Assembly: GCF_036711975.1 (NCBI RefSeq)
Contig: NC_091976.1
Coordinates: 4,216,001 to 4,280,000, forward strand
Length of the DNA: 64,000 nucleotides
Origin: Onthophagus taurus
Taxonomy: Eukaryota > Arthropoda > Insecta > Coleoptera > Scarabaeidae
Direction: 5' to 3'
Part shown: one piece after another, positions 56,632-64,000 of the stretch
How positions within the stretch are numbered: position 1 is the stretch's first letter
Layout: each line of letters begins with the position of its first letter
Program-made: the position numbers and the translations under genes
Notes under the pieces: model-generated
Databases searched by the model: none
Seen by the model: the letters and a program-made list of their open reading frames with translations, nothing else
Told to the model about the DNA's origin: nothing

Positions 56632-57442
56632 AGATATTCTTCAATAATTTGCAAACCTTGTTGGTTTTTACACCAATTGGTGGTTTCATATAAACTTCAT
56701 GTTCAAGTTCACCATTCAGGAATGCTGTTTCAACGTCGTAATGTCTTACTTGTAGATTCTTTTTGGAAGCTATAGCGAAAAGTGTTCTGGTTGTAATTGG
56801 TCTCGTCACCGGCGCAAAGACTTCGTCATAATCAACGCCATACTTTTGAAAACATCCTTGAGCCACTAATCTTGCTTTGTATCGTTTGACGTTTCCAGTG
56901 TCATCAAGTTTCCTCTTAAAAACCCACTTAGATCCTATAGCCTTTTTGTCTTTAGGTAAATCTGTCAATATCCAAGTATTATTCTTTTCTAGAGATGTCA
57001 ATTCTTCTTTTATAGCATTTTGCCACTTTTCTTTCTCTTCACAATTTATAGCTTGTTCATACGTTAATGGGTCTTCTGTTAAATGCTCTTGAACATTGTT
57101 TATAGATTCTATTAATCTCTTGACTGGTACTCCTTTTGTAGATCTTGTCGAAAATCGTTTTTCTTTATTTTGATTCATTTCGACGTTTTTGTTTTCTATA
57201 GAAACATCAATTCCTATTGTGTTACCTAAATCAAGCTCTTTTTCGTTGTTCTCATCTTTGCAGTTATTACTAGCTATTTTTATGTTTCTAGTAATTTTAA
57301 TTTTTCCGTTTTCTGTTAAGATTCGATAACCTTTAGTATTTTCCTCATATCCCAACAAAATACCTCTTTTTCCTCTATCATCTAATTTATGTTGACCAAC
57401 GTCATCTACATAATAAAATACGTTTGTTCCAAATGGTAACAA
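56632..57442 (-). pseudogene. Copia-type element B pol fragment
   Basis: The minus strand opens with LLPFGTNVFYYVDDVGQHKL and GILLGYEENTKGYRIL, the integrase C-terminal region. A linker follows, and then the reverse transcriptase start WILTDLPKDKKAIGSKWVFK, RYKARLVAQGCFQKYGVDY and YDVETAFLNGELEHEVYMKP. Real coding ends at KNIL where the copia A LTR begins. The protein differs clearly from copia A over the region both retain, so this is another family. No frameshift is seen within the fragment. Confidence 0.87.
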
Positions 57443-58129
57443 ACTATCGGTTTAAAGGAACTGTTTTTTGTCCAATCAGCAGATCGCAAATCAGACTCAG
57501 GTAATCGGTACCACCCTCGGCCGGTCCGCTACGCCGATGATAACTCGTTTCCCACGTGTACTCACCAATAAATTCGTCATGGAAAGAGAAATAAACTTTT
57601 TCGATGAATCAAAGTTGTCCGTTATTGGTCGTCGTTAAACAGTTCCCGTGCGGTTATTATAAACATTTCGAAAAAAATTTATTAGAAAGATCGCTTCAGA
57701 ATAATGTATTCTACAACCGTATAATGCTCTGATGCGGAAGATACGGGACACGCTGTATATATATATAATTATGTTTCTAAGCAGCATATGCACCTAAAAA
57801 TCTAATTCTACCTAAATATTTAGTAAAAGATCTACTGAATATGTGGTGAAAATATGAACTCTCTATCTAAATTGGTTCTCAAGATATATCAATTTTTTTC
57901 TGAAAATGTGTAGAATTCAAAACTTCGGAAAACTGCATTTGAAAGAAAACGTATGTTCAACACTAATATTTGAAGTATATGTTTTAGTTTATGGCTGTGA
58001 AATAAATTTACACAATATATTAGGTCAAAAGCTTGTATTATACATCAATATTAGGTAACATTACCATATCAGTGTTCAATAAAATATATATATACATCGT
58101 AAAATAAAACAGAGTTCGGTCGTTGACGT
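57443..58129. other. Spacer between copia B and the Kolobok-like transposase
   Basis: No gene seen. GGGACACGCTGTATATATAT near 57746 looks like a mariner end but has no partner. The expected left end of the Kolobok-like element was not found here. Confidence 0.4.
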
Positions 58130-60013
58130 TCAAAATTCACCGGCACCATATGTTTTCCCCTCCGCTTCTATTTTCCTGTTTTCCTCCTCAAGCTGTGCAT
58201 GTCTCAACTTCCTTCTGTACTCTGTGAACTTAATCTTTTTACGTTTCTGTGCCAGTGCTAGTCTTTTATTGTCGAAGCGCTTGGCAATCTTGGCAGCGTT
58301 TCTTCCAGGGCTAAGACCAATTGACATTTGAAGGTTAGATATGGCTTGCCTATAGCCAGTATTATACTGGCATATTGCTTCACACACCTGCATCTGTTGT
58401 TTACTTCGAGATGCGAAGGTATTTTTGGGACATTTTGTCCAAATTACGCCATGCAAAGCCTCGTTGGCGTTTTGTGTTTTTCCGGAGACGCACCTGGCGA
58501 GTAACTCGTCACTAGCAAGACGCTGATATAGTGGTAGAATTTTGGAAACCACTCTCTCAGTCAACGGGGTTTTCACATTATCCTTGTGAAGGCCAGGTAT
58601 TTCACCATTGGCAATGGCCCGGTTGTAAAAACACCATGATTCATGTCCCTTCGGGCACTTTTGGTGATTCGGTTTATCGTCAGTAGAGGAGCAATGGGAC
58701 AGAGTTGCAAGGACAGCATTTTTCATTTTTTTTACATCTCCTAAATTGGTTTGAACTGCATTTCTATAGTAAGTAGTCAGTTTGTTTATAGTTGTCAATT
58801 TCAAACTGCCATATGACTTGCCTCCCAAGGTTTTGCCTTTTCCGGTGTTTTCCGAAACGATTTTGCGGAGGCCAGTTCCAAGGCGCTTGGCTACATAGTT
58901 CAAACATTCTTCTTTTTCAATTGGAGTTTCGTATAGATTTAGATCTGTAAGGTGTCTAAACGTTTTAGAATCACCATCTGACACTAATGTAGTATAACGG
59001 AACCCGTATTTTTCCGATCTTTTCCATATGCGCTCCGCAGCCTCAGTCTTCATAGACGGCGAAGACCCATCATAATTTTTTTGGCAATTAGGACTGTGCC
59101 TTTCAAACCATGCTTGAAATCTATCTGTTCCTGAATCCAGCTTCTTTTTCATTTTATCGCAAACCCTGCAGTGTTTGGATAAAACTTCATAGTCCACTAC
59201 CAGAGCGGTTATCACATCGATGCAACAACCGACGCCATTTTTTGAGGTGAACGCTCGCTTCTGCCAGCTCCCATCGAAACTAACGGAAATGTTTATTGGG
59301 CCCCGGTCATCTAAATCAGTATTGTTTATAATAGAATAAGCTTTTCTTACTTCTGTCCTTGCGTTTTCCAAGGATTCGTTTGCCGTCTTGGTGTATTGTT
59401 TTTCCATTTGTCTCATATGTTGATAATATGCGTTACAGCTCATAGGCTTCATATTCATTGACATACTGAACGCCTCTAATCCCCTATGGCCTTTTCCTAA
59501 GCTACTAAAGGTTTGTACAACCCTTCGGTTTACATCGTACGATAAGCGTGAAGTCGAGCCCTCATGTTCGACTGTTTTGTTAGACGCTTCAAAATTATTT
59601 TTGTAATCGCATTCGTGACACCATATTTTAAAAACATGTGCATATCCCTTTGAAGGCATTTGAAAGACTTGAAGATTCCCTGCACACTCAGGACAAGGAA
59701 ACGTTTCCATAAAATTTGATAGTTTGTTTCCATCTACCAAAATATAGTTAGGCGCATTATCGTCAAATGTGACTTCTGTTTTATAGCTATTATAAAGCGC
59801 GAAGCCTGTAGGTTTATCGGGAACTTCATTCTCATTATTAGAACATGAGGTACCTGGTTCAGATGTACTTGGTACAGTAACATTATCATTGGGTAGTAAC
59901 ATAACCTCACTTTCATCATTGATTTCTGTGTCTATATCAATACTTGCAAGACTTGCAGATTGCATTTCATACCGCTTTGCAATATTTTCCTTATTTCTTC
60001 TAGCAATAAGCAT
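58130..60013 (-). CDS. Kolobok/Mutator-like transposase, intact, 627 aa
   Basis: Open from the ATG at 60013 to a stop at 58130 with no intron. The N-terminus is acidic and serine-rich. Two CxxC pairs, C107/C110 and C132/C135, may bind zinc. The catalytic core has SVSFDGSWQKR (D247), LVSDGDSKTF (D346 or D348) and NANEALHGVIW (E518). Between them a cysteine-rich block (CRVCDKM) and SSTDDKPNHQKCPKGHESWC are shared with the copies at 11-14 kb. The C-terminus is TYGAGEF. It would act in the nucleus to move its element. It is the only copy of the three with no break. Confidence 0.88.
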   Translation of the reverse strand: MLIARRNKENIAKRYEMQSASLASIDIDTEINDESEVMLLPNDNVTVPSTSEPGTSCSNNENEVPDKPTGFALYNSYKTEVTFDDNAPNYILVDGNKLSNFMETFPCPECAGNLQVFQMPSKGYAHVFKIWCHECDYKNNFEASNKTVEHEGSTSRLSYDVNRRVVQTFSSLGKGHRGLEAFSMSMNMKPMSCNAYYQHMRQMEKQYTKTANESLENARTEVRKAYSIINNTDLDDRGPINISVSFDGSWQKRAFTSKNGVGCCIDVITALVVDYEVLSKHCRVCDKMKKKLDSGTDRFQAWFERHSPNCQKNYDGSSPSMKTEAAERIWKRSEKYGFRYTTLVSDGDSKTFRHLTDLNLYETPIEKEECLNYVAKRLGTGLRKIVSENTGKGKTLGGKSYGSLKLTTINKLTTYYRNAVQTNLGDVKKMKNAVLATLSHCSSTDDKPNHQKCPKGHESWCFYNRAIANGEIPGLHKDNVKTPLTERVVSKILPLYQRLASDELLARCVSGKTQNANEALHGVIWTKCPKNTFASRSKQQMQVCEAICQYNTGYRQAISNLQMSIGLSPGRNAAKIAKRFDNKRLALAQKRKKIKFTEYRRKLRHAQLEEENRKIEAEGKTYGAGEF

Positions 60014-60458
60014 AAAACTGAACTAAACTTTGCTCAAAACAAACAACCTAAAACTCAACAGCAGAATAACAAATGACAGAGCACAAGTTGTTTTGTTTTT
60101 ATTCTATTACTACTTCTTCTTCTTCTTTAGCATAGAGTAATGAATATAAAAGAGTATAATTATTGAATATATATATGAAACAAGATGTAAATATGTGGTT
60201 TACATATTTATAATGAAAATATATCAAAGAAATAAAGATCATGATGTTTTTAGCAAAAAATAAGAGGTATCTAGTAAAAATGTGAGATTTTGTCCATTGA
60301 CGCGTATGCAAAAAATGTTATTTTTTTCATACTTAGGGTTAAGATATAGGTCTTAGGCTACTATATTCTTATTCAGTAGGCTCCAAATGACAAAATAAGA
60401 CAAAAAAAAATTTTTTTTTAATTTAATGATTTTTCACTATTTTCAGTGGTGAATCCCC
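60014..60458 (-). mobile_element. Right end of the Kolobok/Mutator-like element
   Basis: Reading inward from 60462 on the minus strand gives TTAAGGGGATTCACCACTG, which shares TTAAGGGG with the complete element at 12199-14796. TTAA at 60459-60462 is the likely target duplication. The matching left end was not found before the copia fragment, so the element is probably truncated on that side or its end has diverged. Confidence 0.65.
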
Positions 60459-60462
60459 TTAA

Positions 60463-60930
60463 GTCTTTATGATTTATTGAAAATAAATACGCACGCCGAT
60501 TAACAATCGTGTAAAAACATACTCAAGATAATATCACATTTTTGAAGACCGCCAAAAATGGCGCACACGCGAAGAAACTAACGTGATTCCGCGAAAATCG
60601 AAATAATCCGCGATTATAACATCCGGCTCGAAGGACCAAAAAATGTTGAACGAAAACTTTCGCGGAATTAAAGGGGTATTTTTCGGGAATTGAAAAATTG
60701 AAATAACTTTTGAGGGAACAGGTTTGAATTAAACACCACGAAAGCTGAACGACAAAAGAGGACATTTATTCGAAAAACAAGACTTTTATACAAGACAAAC
60801 AGGAACAAGAAATACGACATAAAATAATATTTGAATTTTAAAATAAAATAATAATATAAAATATGTGAATGAAAAGAAAACATAATACATTTTTAACAAT
60901 TCTATAAATAAACAAAATCAAAATAAATTA
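60463..60930. other. Spacer
   Basis: No gene could be supported. A GC-richer patch at 60540-60680 has several CGCG/TCGCG words. Confidence 0.4.
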
Positions 60931-60934
60931 AACT

Positions 60935-61290
60935 TTTTTAACAGGGTCTATAAGCTGTTCTTCCGTGGTTTTTTGGTTTTTCAATTAATACCAACATTCC
61001 TGTTTTCCATATATCAGATAAAAATTCCCTGCTTCAACAATACATTATATATTTCAGTGACTTTCTTTGAATCTGCATATATGGTATCTTTGACAATTTC
61101 TGGCGTTATTTGACACGGTCCAGGAACCTTTTTATTCTTAAGATGTTTAACCAGTTCTAATAATTCTTCTTCCGTCGCCTCTCTAACGCTCTCATTCTAC
61201 TTTTGTCTGCTCCACACAATCCTATTTTCCACTGGGAAAAGCTCTTTTACAATATTCTGCAATTCATCGCCTTTGAGCGTGAACCTCGGT
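60935..61290 (-). pseudogene. Non-LTR retrotransposon reverse transcriptase scrap
   Basis: The minus strand reads PRFTLKGDELQNIVKELFPV and EEELLELVKHLKNKKVPGPC, then KVTEIYNVLLKQGIF and, in a shifted frame, WKTGMLVLIEKPKNHGRTAY. This order (KNKKxPGPD, LLKxGxFPxxWK, LIxKPxK) is the start of R1/Jockey-type reverse transcriptases. Catalytic blocks are missing. Confidence 0.68.
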
Positions 61291-61304
61291 ATTTTTTTTG
61301 TTCT

Positions 61305-61800
61305 TTTTGAAACTATTCGTATTGATACTATAGGTCCTGTATCAGCTTCTTGTGGTTACATTTATATTTTAACAGTTATTGACCGTTTTACAAGGTGGTC
61401 TGCTTAGGATGCTTGCCTGCAGAACTTGTTTACGGGCAACCCCTACGTCTACCAGGCGAATTCTTAATCACCTCTCATGATGTGGCTATCGTAGATCCAT
61501 TACTTTCGCAAAGAAAATCTTTTTACCTCTACCAAAATTTTCGTACATACAAATCTGTATGAATGAGATTACGTGTTTATTGGAGAAGAAGGTATCAAGT
61601 CAACTTTTGCTCCTAGGTATGAGGGACCTTTTAATGTGGTAAAAAAGTTTCCCAAAACTTTCACCATTTTAAAAAATAATCAGCAACATTGTATTCATAT
61701 CGACCGATTGAAACCATCATTCATTTTAAACAATACTAAATCTAAAAATATAGAATCATTAAATAAAAAGAAAAAAAAATTAATTTTAATAATTGATTAA
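61305..61800 (+). pseudogene. Gypsy-type integrase fragments
   Basis: IRIDTIGPVSASCGYIYILT and VIDRFTRWSA at 61320-61405 are the first catalytic aspartate region of a gypsy integrase. After a deletion, AELVYGQPLRLPGEFLITSH at 61418-61480 is the end of the core. GIKSTFAPRYEGPFNVVKKF with IHIDRLKPSF at 61588-61725 is the C-terminal domain. Several frames, internally deleted, no LTR recognised. Confidence 0.75.
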
Positions 61801-61944
61801 TAACGACTTATTTTTCAATTATAAAATTTATTTAATCGTTTTTAACTTTCCAATTGGGGCCGCGGAATATTTGTGGCATTACCACAATCATTTTAATAAA
61901 GTAATTAAATGCTATTACTATATGCAGAAATAATCTAGACACTG

Positions 61945-62092
61945 TATTTTCATATGTTATATAACAAGACGATCGAAAATACTTGATAATACGAGACGTA
62001 TTGTCTGAAACACCACGAGACCGAAAGTGATGTTTTTAAGGCAATACGTCTAGATTCGAGTATTTTCGATAATCGTGTTGTATATGGCTAGA
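61945..62092. repeat. Imperfect palindrome of about 140 bp
   Basis: Arms of about 65 bp (61951-62015 and 62027-62092) pair around an 11-base loop at GAGACCGAAAG. Shared blocks are CGATCGAAAATACT against AGTATTTTCGATAATCG, AGACGTATTG against CAATACGTCT, and ACACCAC against GTGATGT. It may be a small MITE or a hairpin-forming RNA gene. Further flanking DNA to 62970 has no supported gene. Confidence 0.75.
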
Positions 62093-62952
62093 CTATTTCA
62101 TGAATAAAAAATATGTATATTTTTAGAATTTTAATATTTTTGTTTACTAATAAATTACATTGATGGTTATGGAAACTTTCATGTATATCTTAAAATTATT
62201 TAAATGTCATACGAGCGATAATACAAAGGTTCGTATTATCGTTATTCATGGTTACAGCCAAATAACCGTTGACGGAAAACCGCGTATTCTTATTGATTGT
62301 TAACGTTATAAATGAAATAGTCATTAAAATATTTAGACAGTTATTATTAGATAAAAAATAATAAAAAAAACAAAAATAATAATAACACAAAATTCCATAA
62401 AAAGGAAACACGTCGTATTTTATTAATATTTAAATTAATAAATAATAAATAAAAAAATTTGTATTTTCTCCAGCGTATTTTTTAATTGTTTAAAATTGAT
62501 GTTGAATAAACAAAACACTAAAATGATCGATCAACTTTTTACGTGTTAAGAAATTGATAGTTTTATTTATTTTACTACTCATATTTCAAGAATAAGAAGT
62601 ATGTTTAATTTATTTATGTGCTTGTGCTCTTTTGCTGATTAAAGACTTTAAAATTAAGTAAATAAAATATTTCCTTAAAATGAACATCATTAATGATTTA
62701 AGGAAATTTATGGTATGCGGTTTATTTGACCTTGAAATGCAATAGTTAACTTGCATGTGTTATCTACATGAAGCGATAACCTAATAACAGCTGTTTTCTA
62801 ATAATATAGGTGTTGAAAACTAAAAATAAAACTTGTAGTATAGGTTTTATTAAAAAAAAAACGTAGTTTAATAGACAATCAGAATTTTTAAACATTAAAT
62901 AATCAAACAGAATCCAACATTTATGATCTATATATTATTCAAAATATGTATC

Positions 62953-62958
62953 GTTTAA
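62953..62958 (-). promoter_or_regulatory. Possible polyadenylation signal of the lipocalin
   Basis: ATTAAA on the minus strand, 14 bp past the stop. It is a common variant of AATAAA. Confidence 0.4.
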
Positions 62959-62971
62959 TAATCAGAACAAA

Positions 62972-63640
62972 TCATCCTTCTACGTTTGGACATCCTTGTT
63001 GACTAATACCAAACATTTCCTTTTTATTAAACCCAAATTTTGTCCAAAAAGTCTCTACAAATTTTCTATAATAATTTTCCAAATACCTATGTCTTACTGA
63101 CACGTACACGAAACCTATGAATAGTAATTTATTTATCTACTAATTTTATTATTACTAAGAATTATTAGTATTTCAGTTTACCTAAATCGTTCGATTTTGG
63201 ATCACAAATATAAGATACGTAATATTTATTAGGATCAACAGAAGGCACTAGAAGATTCATCACATGATCATCTTTATTGCCCTTTCGCTGTACTGTTACT
63301 CGTCCATTTAACAATACTGCCTTAAATTTTTCTTGTTTCCCGGTATCCGATAAACGATAAGCTCTGATTACTTCTCCTTCCTTTGTTTTCGAATATGTGA
63401 AGTTATACGTAACGCAATTTCTTGATAGTTCTAGGGGATCTCCTGTTTGAATAGGGTACCATTTTCCTTCCATCTTAAATTAAACAAAAAAAAACAAATA
63501 AAAAAAATCATATATCTAAAACTTACTTCGTTAAATGGGGGAATTACTGTAGGTACATGGTGACATTTACTCGAAACTTCAACATAAATAACATTTATGA
63601 TTAGTAAAAGAAAAAAGTGGTTAATTGGTTTACAAGCCAT
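62972..63640 (-). CDS. Secreted lipocalin, three exons
   Basis: Exon 1 runs 63640-63527, with start MACKPINHFFLLL, donor GTAAGT. Exon 2 runs 63473-63182 and exon 3 runs 63114-62972 with stop TGA. The splices are in phase and give 182 residues. Residues 1-24 are a signal peptide, followed by KCHHVPTV. FNEMEGKWYPIQ around residue 37-48 carries the lipocalin GxW motif. Cysteines in KCHH, RNCVTY, YICDPK and GCPNV fit the two disulfides of insect lipocalins. Exon 3 supplies FVYVSVRHRYLENYY, the last strand and helix. The fold binds small hydrophobic ligands such as pigments or lipids; the ligand here is unknown. The protein is secreted. No defect seen. Confidence 0.85.
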
Positions 63641-63688
63641 TTTTATTGTAGAAGACTTGACATTGATATAATTTAAGTAAGAGTTACC

Positions 63689-63696
63689 TATTTATA
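63689..63696 (-). promoter_or_regulatory. TATA box of the lipocalin gene
   Basis: TATAAATA on the minus strand about 50 bp upstream of the start codon, leaving room for a short 5' leader. The remaining 300 bp to the window end show no other feature. Confidence 0.65.
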
Positions 63697-64000
63697 CATA
63701 TTGCTGGCATAATTATATTTTTAATTGTCCTCAAATTGGACAATTTCCACATAGAAAGTATTTGTTTTCCTTTAAGTAAGATTGTTGAATAATTACTTAT
63801 TAGTTATTAAAGGTATTTTCTGAGTGTCCTAATCGTTTTATTTTATCCTCATTAGTAAGTTCTAATTTAAATCGTTTTAAATATTGCTTTTATTTCATTT
63901 ACAAAGTTAAGACTGTTTTTTATATGATCTGATGGAAGTAACACCTTCATGAAGGGAAAATTAATTTTGTTATGAGAATTTTCTTAACAAAGCTCAAACA

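Noticed and set aside
62196-62411. 71-codon minus-strand frame
   Set aside because: No recognisable domain, AT-driven composition in its first half, no splice or promoter signals that I could defend.

Overview
This is eukaryotic DNA, almost certainly from an insect. The evidence is replication-dependent histone genes with 3' stem-loops, a three-exon secreted lipocalin, MADF-BESS proteins, a copia element primed by half of the initiator tRNA, and many insect-type DNA transposons. The order cannot be fixed from the sequence. The DNA is AT-rich and dominated by mobile elements; only the histone genes and the lipocalin are clear host genes. One 153-codon frame at 37 kb is a possible further gene.

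Layout. 1-7.5 kb: transposon relics, then a PIF/Harbinger element carrying a Tc1 element (1920-3550) and a DD41D mariner-like element (5272-6928). 7.5-14.8 kb: a RAG1/Transib-like relic, a second Harbinger element with an intact transposase, and two Kolobok/Mutator-like copies; the second is complete with TTAA duplications. 15.2-17.8 kb: a complete third Harbinger element whose two genes both appear intact. 18.2-19.5 kb: another DD41D relic. 20.06-28.95 kb: an 8,896-bp foldback element with a 9-bp target duplication. Its inverted arms are 142-bp satellite arrays (about 12 and 34 units) around a 1.7-kb centre that is itself partly an inverted repeat. 29-36 kb: decayed mariner, piggyBac and LINE pieces. 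36-45 kb: divergent H3-H4 and H2A-H2B gene pairs, with MITEs in the spacers, flanked by inverted copies of a dispersed repeat. 46-48.8 kb: a piggyBac element with TTAA duplications. 49-57.5 kb: LINE, Penelope-like and pogo-like relics and a deleted copia element whose two flanks do not match. 58.1-60.5 kb: a third Kolobok/Mutator-like copy with an intact 627-aa transposase. 61-64 kb: LINE and gypsy pieces, a palindrome, and the lipocalin gene.

Two designs stand out. First, in all three two-gene Harbinger elements the MADF-BESS gene and the transposase gene lie on opposite strands and are interlocked: each gene's second exon sits inside the other gene's intron. Second, the foldback element links a satellite family with higher-order periodicity to a transposon-like insertion with a clean target duplication, which shows one way satellite DNA can be carried to new sites.
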